64,000 nt of DNA from P36-A1 sp049478495 (GTDB lineage Bacteria; Bacillota_I; Bacilli_A; JAJDGJ01), in the NCBI RefSeq assembly GCF_049478495.1, contig NZ_CP168083.1, forward strand, positions 310,001 through 374,000. The letters are read 5' to 3'. The first letter of the stretch is position 1, and the number at the start of each line of letters is the position of its first letter. Positions 1 to 7,811 of the stretch are shown here, one piece after another. A program made the translations under genes and the position numbers. The notes under the pieces were generated by a model. It was given only the letters and a program-made list of their open reading frames with translations, made no database searches and was not told where the DNA came from.

Positions 1-330
1 TATGGCATTCATATGGTTGCAGCCTTTAAAAAAGGTGATTATGTTTATACAATGCTGTTTGCTCACATGAGTAGTTTTGTTAATGTTAATCAGTTTAAAA
101 AAGGTGAAACTATTGGGATTTCTGGAAATACTGGTGCTTCAACAGGACCACATATACACATTGAAGTATTTAGACATAACACTGATGATTTATCTATTGT
201 AGTAAAACAATTTAAACAAAATAATGATTATTGGTTTGGATTAGGTTATAATAATAAGGGAGATTGTAGTAAGGTCTGCCGACTAGAACCAGCATCAGTC
301 TTTAATGTAAAAACAGGACAAAAATATTAG
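1..330 (+). CDS. M23-family peptidase, C-terminal part (5' truncated by window edge)
   Basis: The frame is open from base 1, so the start lies outside the window; the first internal ATG at 13 is not a credible start because catalytic-domain sequence precedes it. Visible are the LytM/M23 strand with FAHMS (His of the zinc site region) and the closing GPHIHIEV motif, whose HxH is the canonical catalytic/zinc signature. The family consists of secreted zinc endopeptidases that cut peptidoglycan cross-bridges. After the domain there is about 45 residues of tail with two Cys. The stop codon overlaps a terminator stem. Whether a signal peptide or coiled-coil region lies upstream cannot be seen. Confidence 0.85.
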   Translation, partial: YGIHMVAAFKKGDYVYTMLFAHMSSFVNVNQFKKGETIGISGNTGASTGPHIHIEVFRHNTDDLSIVVKQFKQNNDYWFGLGYNNKGDCSKVCRLEPASVFNVKTGQKY

Positions 331-356
331 TCGTTACTTATGTAATGACTTTTTTT
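329..356 (+). terminator. Intrinsic terminator after M23 peptidase
   Basis: A 9-bp stem AGTCGTTAC/GTAATGACT (one G-T pair) with loop TTAT is followed by a T-run. It starts inside the stop codon of the peptidase gene. Confidence 0.85.
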
Positions 357-424
357 ATATAGAAAGGAAAAGGTATATATTATTTTCTGCAAATAAGTAA
401 ATTATCATATACCAGGGGATAAAA

Positions 425-1453
425 ATGTTAAAAACAGATGATTATAATTTTGAGTTACCGGAACATCTGATAGCTCAAACACCATTAGAAAAAAGAGATT
501 CTTCTAAACTATTAGTGGTTGATCGAACTAGTGGTGAGTTTAGCGATAGTAGTTTTGATCATATAATAGATCATTTAAATGCAAACGATGTTTTAGTAAT
601 GAATGATAGCAGAGTTCTTCCTGCTCGTTTATTTGGAGAAAAAGAAGATACAAAAGCACATGTTGAAATATTACTTTTAAAAGAAACTTGTGTTGATGTA
701 TGGGAATGTTTAGTTAAGCCAGCCAAAAGAATTAAAATAGGCACTGTATTAACTTTTGGAGATGGTAGTTTAAAAATGGAATGTGTTGAAAAAAGAGCAG
801 AAGGACTATGCGTTTTCAAATTAATGTATAATGGTATACTTTTAGAAATACTAGAAGCATTAGGAACTATGCCTTTGCCACCATATATTAAAGAACAACT
901 TGAAGATCAGGAAAGATACCAAACAGTTTATTCAAAAGTAAGTGGCAGTGCTGCAGCACCGACTGCCGGTTTACATTTTACTAAAGAACTTTTGAAAAGA
1001 ATAAATGAAAAGGGAATAAAGCTTGCTTATGTAACACTACATGTAGGTTTAGGAACATTTAGACCAGTTAGTGTTGATGATGTAACTAATCATACAATGC
1101 ATAGTGAATTTTATAGCTTAGATGAAGAAAATGCCAATATAATCAATAAAGCAATATTACGTGGTAATAATGTGGTAAGTGTTGGTACAACAACCACAAG
1201 AACTTTAGAAACAATAGCTACAAAATATGGTAAAATAGAACCTGTATCAGGTTACACTGATATATTCATCTATCCAGGATATAAATTTAAAGTCATTGAT
1301 ATGCAAATTACTAATTTTCACTTACCAAAATCTACTTTGATGATGCTAGTAAGTGCCTTTGCAGAAAAAGACTTAATAATGAAAGCTTATGATCATGCTA
1401 TCAAGAATGAATATCGCTTCTTTTCATTTGGAGATAGTATGCTTATCAAATAG
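425..1453 (+). CDS. queA: tRNA preQ1 34 S-adenosylmethionine ribosyltransferase-isomerase QueA
   Basis: QueA transfers and isomerises the ribosyl moiety of SAM onto preQ1 at tRNA position 34, giving epoxyqueuosine. The 342-residue length is standard. Family-typical stretches are visible: the N-terminal YNFELPEHLIAQTP, MNDSRVLPARL, the central SGSAAAPTAGLHFT and the C-terminal ITNFHLPKSTL. The start ATG follows an AGGGG Shine-Dalgarno. It is followed 9 bp downstream by the YigZ-family gene, so the two are probably cotranscribed. No tgt or other queuosine gene lies next to it here. Confidence 0.96.
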   Translation: MLKTDDYNFELPEHLIAQTPLEKRDSSKLLVVDRTSGEFSDSSFDHIIDHLNANDVLVMNDSRVLPARLFGEKEDTKAHVEILLLKETCVDVWECLVKPAKRIKIGTVLTFGDGSLKMECVEKRAEGLCVFKLMYNGILLEILEALGTMPLPPYIKEQLEDQERYQTVYSKVSGSAAAPTAGLHFTKELLKRINEKGIKLAYVTLHVGLGTFRPVSVDDVTNHTMHSEFYSLDEENANIINKAILRGNNVVSVGTTTTRTLETIATKYGKIEPVSGYTDIFIYPGYKFKVIDMQITNFHLPKSTLMMLVSAFAEKDLIMKAYDHAIKNEYRFFSFGDSMLIK

Positions 1454-1462
1454 TACTATTGT

Positions 1463-2074
1463 ATGGAAAATATAAATATAATAGAAGAAAAGGTCGAGTA
1501 TGAAGTAACTATTGAAAAGTCAAAATTTATTACATGGTTGTATCCAGTTGTTGATGAAAAAGAGGCAAAAGAATACATACAATTGGCCAGAACCAAACAT
1601 CCCAAAGCAGTACATCACACATATGCTTACATAATAAGAAAAGAATATCAAAATATAGAAAATCAAAGTGATGATGGTGAACCTTCAAAAACAGCTGGTA
1701 TGCCTATGCTTGATATTTTAAGATATGAAAATCTAGTTAATGTTGTAGCAATTGTCATTAGATACTTTGGAGGGATCAAGCTTGGAGTTGGCGGTTTAAT
1801 AAGAGCATATGGTGGCAGTGTTAAAAGTGCCGTTGATCATGCAAGTATTAAACAAGCGATATTAATGCAGGGGTTTGAAGTGAGAGTATCTTACTCATTT
1901 CATTCTATGGTTGAATACGAAATAAAAAAATATCATGGAGTAATAAACAAAATCGATTATTTAGAAGAAGTAAATATAATATTTTATTCTAAAGATGAAA
2001 CTATTATAAATATTATTAAAGAAAAAACAAATAATCAGTTAGCAATTACTAAAATTGATAGAGTTTATATGTAG
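1463..2074 (+). CDS. YigZ/IMPACT family protein
   Basis: A 203-residue member of the UPF0029/IMPACT (YigZ/YvyE) family. The diagnostic segment DDGEPSKTAGMPML lies near residues 72-85, followed by the RYFGGIKLGVGGLIRAYGG core of the IMPACT N-domain and a smaller C-terminal ferredoxin-like domain. Its cellular role is poorly defined; eukaryotic IMPACT regulates Gcn2, but that should not be transferred to bacteria. It sits directly after queA in the same orientation with a 9-bp gap. Confidence 0.9.
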   Translation: MENINIIEEKVEYEVTIEKSKFITWLYPVVDEKEAKEYIQLARTKHPKAVHHTYAYIIRKEYQNIENQSDDGEPSKTAGMPMLDILRYENLVNVVAIVIRYFGGIKLGVGGLIRAYGGSVKSAVDHASIKQAILMQGFEVRVSYSFHSMVEYEIKKYHGVINKIDYLEEVNIIFYSKDETIINIIKEKTNNQLAITKIDRVYM

Positions 2075-2107
2075 TATTTGATATAATAATTAGATGAGGT
2101 GAGTAAT

Positions 2108-3307
2108 ATGAAACTAAATATCGGAGTTGTCTTTGGTGGGGCAAGTGTTGAACATGAAATCAGCATAATAAGTGCTTCTCAAGTAATGGCTGCATTAGAT
2201 GAAGAAAAATACAATGTATTACCAATATATATAAGTAAAGATAAAGATTTCTACTTTTCAAATGATTATCGTAATGTAGAAACTTTTCAGAATCTAGAAA
2301 AAGCTAAAAGTAATGGAACACAAATTACACTAAAAAAAGATGGATTAAATGTTGAAATGCATTATTTTAATAAAAAAATGTTTACGCCATCTAAAATGTA
2401 CCAAATTGATATTTTCTTCCCAGTATTACACGGTACTAATGGAGAAGATGGTACAATTCAAGGCATGTTTGAAATGTTAGATGCAACATTTACGGGGTGT
2501 GAGTGCAAAGGTGCAGTTAATGGCCAAGATAAAGTCTTTATGAAAAACATATTAAGGGACAATAACATTAGAGTAGTAGATTTTGATTGGTTTTACTCTA
2601 ATGAGTTTTACGAGCAAGAAGAAGAAATTATAAAAAGAATAGAAACCAAATTATTTTATCCTGTAATTGTAAAACCAGCAAGTCTTGGAAGTTCTGTAGG
2701 AATATCTAAGGCTAATAATAAGGATGAACTAGCTGATGCAATTAGAGAAGCAAATAGATACGATGTTAAAATACTAGTAGAAAAAGTAGTGGATAACCTT
2801 GTTGAAGTTAACTGTGCTGTATTAGGTGACTATAGTAGTCAAAAAGCATCAGTTATTGAACAAGTATTCCAAAATGATGAAATATTATCATATGAAGATA
2901 AGTATCAAGGTGGCGGAAGCAAAAAAACAAGTGGTGGATCTAAAACATCAGAAGGAATGGCAAGTGTTAATCGTTTAATACCAGCACCTCTTTCAGAGGA
3001 AAAAACGACTGAAATTCAAGAAATGTCAAAAGCTGCTTTTAGAGCTTTAAGCTTAGCTGGGGACACAAGAATAGATTATTTAATAGATGGTAGAACTAAT
3101 ACAGTATATTTAAATGAAGTAAATACAATACCTGGTTCTTTAGCATTCTATTTATGGGATAAAGTAGATATTGACTTTACAAAGTTATGTGATGAAATGA
3201 TTATGCTTGCAGTTAAACGTAAAAGGGAATCAAAACAACATACAACTTCATTTGAAACAAATGTGTTACAATCATTTGGTCAAGGTAGTAAAGGATCAAA
3301 AAAATAA
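2108..3307 (+). CDS. ddl: D-alanine--D-alanine ligase with enlarged loop and C-terminal tail
   Basis: An ATP-grasp ligase that makes the D-Ala-D-Ala dipeptide for peptidoglycan precursors. GGASVEHEISIISA at the N-terminus, VKPASLGSSVGISK (ATP binding) and EVNTIPGSLAFYLW at the C-terminus identify it. I place the start at ATG 2108, because GAGGTGAG lies 4-11 bases upstream; the in-frame GTG at 2099 would sit inside that Shine-Dalgarno. About 399 residues is long for Ddl (usually about 310-370). The extra length is a Gly/Ser/Lys-rich insertion in the mobile loop near residue 275 and a basic tail of about 30 residues. The next gene is another envelope enzyme. Confidence 0.94.
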   Translation: MKLNIGVVFGGASVEHEISIISASQVMAALDEEKYNVLPIYISKDKDFYFSNDYRNVETFQNLEKAKSNGTQITLKKDGLNVEMHYFNKKMFTPSKMYQIDIFFPVLHGTNGEDGTIQGMFEMLDATFTGCECKGAVNGQDKVFMKNILRDNNIRVVDFDWFYSNEFYEQEEEIIKRIETKLFYPVIVKPASLGSSVGISKANNKDELADAIREANRYDVKILVEKVVDNLVEVNCAVLGDYSSQKASVIEQVFQNDEILSYEDKYQGGGSKKTSGGSKTSEGMASVNRLIPAPLSEEKTTEIQEMSKAAFRALSLAGDTRIDYLIDGRTNTVYLNEVNTIPGSLAFYLWDKVDIDFTKLCDEMIMLAVKRKRESKQHTTSFETNVLQSFGQGSKGSKK

Positions 3308-3340
3308 GAATCAATTAAGTTTTGCAATCGAGGTATAGCA

Positions 3341-4588
3341 ATGAAAAGAATTAAAAACAAAGTAAAAAGAGTCTTAAAGGAAACAATTATATATAAAAAA
3401 CACGGGGCATATATAAGAAGTAAAAGAAGAGAGAAAAGAATTCAATGGATGAATAAATATAAAAATGAAATCCATTTTGACAACAAAACAGTGCTTTTTA
3501 TTTCCTATTTAGGAAAATACTATTCAGATAGTCCAAGAGCTATTTATGAAGAAATGATGAAGAATCCTAAATTTGATGATTATACTTTTGTTTGGGTTTT
3601 TAAAAATACCGAAAAAGCAAAGAAAATTAAACAATTAGCTTTAAGAACAAAAATTATAGAATATATGAGTGAAGATTATTTTAAGGCATTATATCAAGCA
3701 AAGTATTGGATAACTAATAACAGAATGACAGAATATGTTGAAAAAAATGAAGGACAAGTTTATGTACAAACATGGCATGGAACTCCATTCAAAAGAATCG
3801 GGTTTGATATAGAAGTTGAAGGTGAAAATGCTTCTCATAAAAAAAATGAACTATTAAAGTTATATGAAGAAGATGCAGAAAATTATGATTTCATGCCTTC
3901 ACCTTCAAAATACTATACTGACAAAATTACAAGTGCATTTAATCTAAAAGCACTTGATAAAGAGAAGGTAGTACATGAAACGGGATATCCACGAAATGAT
4001 TTTTTATATAACTATACAAATGATGATGTAAAAAAAGTAAAGGATATTTTAGAGATTCCTGAAGATAAAAAAGTTATATTATATGCACCAACTTGGCGTG
4101 ATAATCAATATAAGGAAGGTGTAGGTTATACATTTGATGTAAATATTGACTTTGACCTTCTAAAAGAACAATTAAAAGATGAATATGTTATTATTTTTAG
4201 ACCACATTACTTTATTGCAAGTAAATTTAAATTCTCAGAATATAAAGGATTTGTCTATAATGGTACACTAATTAATGATATCAACTATTTATATGTAATA
4301 AGTGATATCTTAATAACAGATTATTCTTCAGTATTCTTTGATTATTCAAATTTAAGAAGAAAGATATTATTCTATATGTATGACTATGAATATTATAAAA
4401 ATACATTAAGAGGATTCTATTTTGATGCATCAAAACTTCCTGGCCCTATATCAGAAAATGAACAACAACTAATTAAAGATATAAAATCAGATTTAGATGC
4501 CAATAAGATAGAAGAATTTGCCCAAGAGTTTAATACATTTGATGATGGAAAAGCAGCATCAAGAGTAGTAGAACAAGTGTTTAAATAA
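3341..4588 (+). CDS. CDP-glycerol glycerophosphotransferase family protein (TagB/TagF-like)
   Basis: A 415-residue protein of the CDP-glycerol:poly(glycerophosphate) glycerophosphotransferase family, peripheral membrane enzymes that build teichoic acid or similar glycerol-phosphate polymers. Family landmarks are QTWHGTPFKRIG (about residue 144), ILYAPTWRDN (about 247), RPHYF (about 286) and ITDYSSVFFDY (about 326). The basic N-terminus fits membrane association. The start follows GAGG with normal spacing. It lies 33 bp after ddl and ends at a strong terminator. Whether it primes or polymerises cannot be told from sequence. Confidence 0.9.
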   Translation: MKRIKNKVKRVLKETIIYKKHGAYIRSKRREKRIQWMNKYKNEIHFDNKTVLFISYLGKYYSDSPRAIYEEMMKNPKFDDYTFVWVFKNTEKAKKIKQLALRTKIIEYMSEDYFKALYQAKYWITNNRMTEYVEKNEGQVYVQTWHGTPFKRIGFDIEVEGENASHKKNELLKLYEEDAENYDFMPSPSKYYTDKITSAFNLKALDKEKVVHETGYPRNDFLYNYTNDDVKKVKDILEIPEDKKVILYAPTWRDNQYKEGVGYTFDVNIDFDLLKEQLKDEYVIIFRPHYFIASKFKFSEYKGFVYNGTLINDINYLYVISDILITDYSSVFFDYSNLRRKILFYMYDYEYYKNTLRGFYFDASKLPGPISENEQQLIKDIKSDLDANKIEEFAQEFNTFDDGKAASRVVEQVFK

Positions 4589-4654
4589 CTTGTACATATT
4601 TTATCAAAATTAGAGTTTGTCATAATCATAAAAAAACATAAACTTTATTATTAG

Positions 4655-4681
4655 AGAGTAACGCAAGTTACTCTTTTTTTA
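4655..4681 (+). terminator. Intrinsic terminator after glycerophosphotransferase
   Basis: Perfect 8-bp stem AGAGTAAC/GTTACTCT, GCAA tetraloop, then a T-run. Confidence 0.9.
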
Positions 4682-4814
4682 ATTGCCAAAAGTGTATCAA
4701 ATATTCATTTTTTTCAAAAAAGTTAAATAATAATAATATATAACTAAAAAATTAACACTTGAAAAACAATAAATAACATAAATAAAAAATAATTAATAAA
4801 TATTAAAGAAATTA

Positions 4815-4843
4815 TATACACTTTTCGTAAACTATGCTATACT
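4815..4843 (+). promoter_or_regulatory. Candidate promoter of the surface-protein gene
   Basis: TATACA, 17-bp spacer, then TATACT preceded by an extended -10 TGC. It lies about 75 bp upstream of the chosen ATG, in a 290-bp AT-rich intergenic region that holds nothing else I can recognise. Confidence 0.5.
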
Positions 4844-4915
4844 TTTTAACGAAATAAAGACATTATAAATTTATATGTGTCTGTGAAAAATATAATAAAA
4901 AAGAAGGAAGACGAT

Positions 4916-7357
4916 ATGAAAGAAAATAATAATAAAGCATTAAAATACACTTTAGGACTATTGATACTAGTTATAGTTATCATTTTTAATATGACTACAG
5001 TAAAATCATATAATAATCAAAAGCAAGTAAGTACTAATATTGCTACGGGAGATGTAGCTAATATTAATTGGGTAGTAGATAGTAATTATAAGCTAACAAT
5101 AAGTGCTAAAGAAAATACTGATGGTATGATGCCGGAAATGCTTTTAGATAATTTAGAATATAAATATTACAAGAATAAAATATTAAGTATAGAGATATTA
5201 GATGGTGTTAAATTTCCAGAAAATTCATCGAGTATGTTTAGTAATTTTATAACAGTAAAAAGTATTGATTTAAATGGTTTAGATACCTCGCACGCGGTAA
5301 ATATGACTGCTGTTTTTGACAACTGCATAGAACTAGAGTTTTTAAATTTAGGACCAAACTTTGATACTTCTAATACAAATAAAATGACATACTTATTTCA
5401 AAATTTAAAAAAATTAAAGCATCTAGACTTAGGAGAAAAATTTGATACATCTAAAGTTAAAGATATTGTAAGAACTTTTAAAGGCATGGAGGTAATAGAA
5501 GAGCTTGATTTAGGTGAAAAATTTGATATGTCAAGTGTTACAAGTACACAACAAGCATTTCAAGATATGTTTAAACTTAAAAGTTTAGATTTAAAGGATA
5601 AATTTGATACCAGTAATGTTACATCAATGTTGGGGATGTTTCAAAATATGCGATCATTAGAAAGTTTAAACTTAGGAGATAAATTTAATACAGAAAAAGT
5701 AGTTATAATGGCTACAATGTTTAGTGGTTTATACGTTCTACCAGAGCTCGATCTATCAGGTTTTTATATTGATAATAGAGTTGATTTATATGCAATGTTT
5801 AGTAGTACAAATATAAAAAGATTAATTTTAGGTAAGGGAATAAATACATTATCTAACTCTGGTTTAAAAGAAATAGAAGAAAGAGAAGGTTATACATCAA
5901 ATTGGGTAAATGTTGATAAAACATTTAGGGGGAATTCTTTAAAGTTAAGTGTTTCATATAAACCTTCTATGGCAGGTATTTACACACATGAAAAAGCATA
6001 TAATGTTAATTTTGTGGTAGAAGATGTAAGTACACTAGCAAAAGTTGCCGATCAAACAAAGGTTAATTCATCAGATATTCCAAATACAACAGTTGATGGT
6101 AAAAATTTTAAAGGGTGGTATTCTAATAAAAATGGATTAGGAACAGAATACCAACCAAATATGGATTTAGTAGCTAAGCATATGAAAGTATATGCCTATT
6201 TTTCAAATAATACCTATAGTTTAAATTTTGATGGAAATACTGGTCTTGGAAACATGAGTTCTGTAGATGTTGAATATTCTAAAAAAATAAAATTACCAAA
6301 GAATAGTTTTGAGAAAAAAGGTTATTCTTTTGCAGGTTGGGCAACTTCAAAAGATAATGCTAATAATCAAATCATTCAATATGAGGATGAATCTTATTTT
6401 CAACAAAGTAACACGAAAGACAATATCTTATATGCTTCATGGAAAGAAGCTACTTATAAATTGAATTTTGATAGTAATTCTGGAAAAGGTAGTATGAAAG
6501 AATTAGAAATGAAATTAAATGAGACAAAAAAACTTTCTAAAAATAGTTTTGTTAAAGATGGTTACCAGTTTATTGGTTGGTCAAGCTCAAAAACCAATGC
6601 AGAAAATAACATTATAAGTTATCAAGATCAACAGGATTATACGTATAAAGATGAAAAAAATATCACTTTATATGCCTCATGGAAACCAAATACTTATAAT
6701 ATTTCTTTTAACCCTAATGGTGGAGAAGGAATGATGTCTAATATAAAAGTTAACTTTAATGAAACTATACTTTTAGAAAAGAGCAAGTTCATTAAAACTG
6801 ATAGTGATTTTATAGGGTGGGCTATTTCCAAAAGTGATGCTAAAAATGGTATTGTCTCTTATGATGATAATCAGGAATACAAACATAATATTTCCAATGA
6901 TATAGAGTTACATGCTGTTTGGGATAAAAAAAAGATCAATATATCATTCTATGCAAATCAAGGAAATGGAACAATGACCTCATTAAATGTTAATTCGACT
7001 GATTATATTACTTTACCAATAAACAGCTTTAAAAGAAAAGGATTTCATTTTATAGGTTGGTCAACTACAATAGAAAATGCAAATAAAGGTATTGTTAAAT
7101 ATGAAGATAGAGAAAAGTTAACAGTTTCAAAAATAAAATTACAAAAGCAGATGAAAACAAATGATATTGATATTTCATTGTATGCATCATGGAAAAAAAT
7201 TGATAATAGTAATGTTATAGATAACAAAGAAGATGTATCACTTCCAAGTACAGGTAAAAATGCTAATGAGATTATCACAATTATAGTTTTATTATCTATA
7301 TGTATTTTTATAATTGTACTTAAACTAAAATATAGTAGATCAAAAAATAACAATTAA
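4916..7357 (+). CDS. LPXTG-anchored surface protein with BspA-like leucine-rich repeats and InlB B-repeats
   Basis: About 813 residues. I choose ATG 4916 because GAAGGAAG lies just upstream, whereas the GTG at 4877 has no Shine-Dalgarno. Order: N-terminal hydrophobic segment (about residues 10-27) as signal; repeats of about 45 residues of the DUF285/BspA type (LDLG-KFDTS-V-, to about 300); one divergent repeat; then four copies of about 80 residues of the Listeria-Bacteroides/InlB B-repeat (pattern LNFD-N-G-G-M, GY-F-GW, LYASWK); and the C-terminal LPSTG, hydrophobic helix and basic tail. Such proteins are sortase-anchored and often bind host or partner cells; that role is inference. A class D sortase is encoded at 54370-54990. 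Confidence 0.9.
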   Translation: MKENNNKALKYTLGLLILVIVIIFNMTTVKSYNNQKQVSTNIATGDVANINWVVDSNYKLTISAKENTDGMMPEMLLDNLEYKYYKNKILSIEILDGVKFPENSSSMFSNFITVKSIDLNGLDTSHAVNMTAVFDNCIELEFLNLGPNFDTSNTNKMTYLFQNLKKLKHLDLGEKFDTSKVKDIVRTFKGMEVIEELDLGEKFDMSSVTSTQQAFQDMFKLKSLDLKDKFDTSNVTSMLGMFQNMRSLESLNLGDKFNTEKVVIMATMFSGLYVLPELDLSGFYIDNRVDLYAMFSSTNIKRLILGKGINTLSNSGLKEIEEREGYTSNWVNVDKTFRGNSLKLSVSYKPSMAGIYTHEKAYNVNFVVEDVSTLAKVADQTKVNSSDIPNTTVDGKNFKGWYSNKNGLGTEYQPNMDLVAKHMKVYAYFSNNTYSLNFDGNTGLGNMSSVDVEYSKKIKLPKNSFEKKGYSFAGWATSKDNANNQIIQYEDESYFQQSNTKDNILYASWKEATYKLNFDSNSGKGSMKELEMKLNETKKLSKNSFVKDGYQFIGWSSSKTNAENNIISYQDQQDYTYKDEKNITLYASWKPNTYNISFNPNGGEGMMSNIKVNFNETILLEKSKFIKTDSDFIGWAISKSDAKNGIVSYDDNQEYKHNISNDIELHAVWDKKKINISFYANQGNGTMTSLNVNSTDYITLPINSFKRKGFHFIGWSTTIENANKGIVKYEDREKLTVSKIKLQKQMKTNDIDISLYASWKKIDNSNVIDNKEDVSLPSTGKNANEIITIIVLLSICIFIIVLKLKYSRSKNNN

Positions 7358-7494
7358 ATTTTTAAGTATATAAATATCTTTGTTAAACTTTGCAATATAC
7401 AGTAAACGATTTTATATAGTTTAGATAATATCAAATAATAAAATACTAATTTATTAGAATAATATACTAATAACTATCTAACAAAAAATAATAA

Positions 7495-7540
7495 AAATTC
7501 AGAAAATATTTGGAAATTATTTCATTTTCTGAATTTTTTT
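7495..7540 (+). terminator. Intrinsic terminator after surface protein
   Basis: A 13-bp stem AAATTCAGAAAAT/ATTTTCTGAATTT is followed by a T-run, 140 bp downstream of the stop. Confidence 0.8.
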
Positions 7541-7652
7541 ATTATGCTTTACTTTAGCTAAGATTTACAACAAATTATTAAAATGTTATTATGATTTTTA
7601 AGAATAAGACTTATTTAATATAAATATAATAGATAATAAAGGAGGTATTCTT

Positions 7653-7808
7653 ATGAAAAAGAAATTAATGATAATATTTATGTTATTAATAATGGTGTAT
7701 GTAAGCAATACGTATGAAATTACTAAAAGACAACATTATAAAAGTAGTTATATTGGAATAAATGGTGCTAGAGTGTCAGATAGTCAAACTGTTCAATGGA
7801 ATAAGTAA
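7653..7808 (+). CDS. Short secreted peptide (51 residues) coupled to FtsX-like membrane gene
   Basis: A perfect GGAGG at 7641-7645 precedes ATG 7653, supporting translation. The product begins MKKK, has a hydrophobic core to about residue 18 (signal peptide or N-terminal anchor), and leaves a polar region of roughly 30 residues ending TVQWNK, with no Cys. The stop is separated by only three bases from the ATG of the next gene, so they form one translationally coupled unit. I do not recognise the family. The pairing of a tiny exported peptide with a bacteriocin-associated-type membrane protein suggests a bacteriocin or signal peptide, which is inference. Confidence 0.7.
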   Translation: MKKKLMIIFMLLIMVYVSNTYEITKRQHYKSSYIGINGARVSDSQTVQWNK

Positions 7809-7811
7809 TAA

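Noticed and set aside
7653..7808. Lactococcin 972 family bacteriocin
   Set aside because: The peptide is too short and lacks the recognisable lactococcin 972 pattern; only the neighbour's topology is suggestive.
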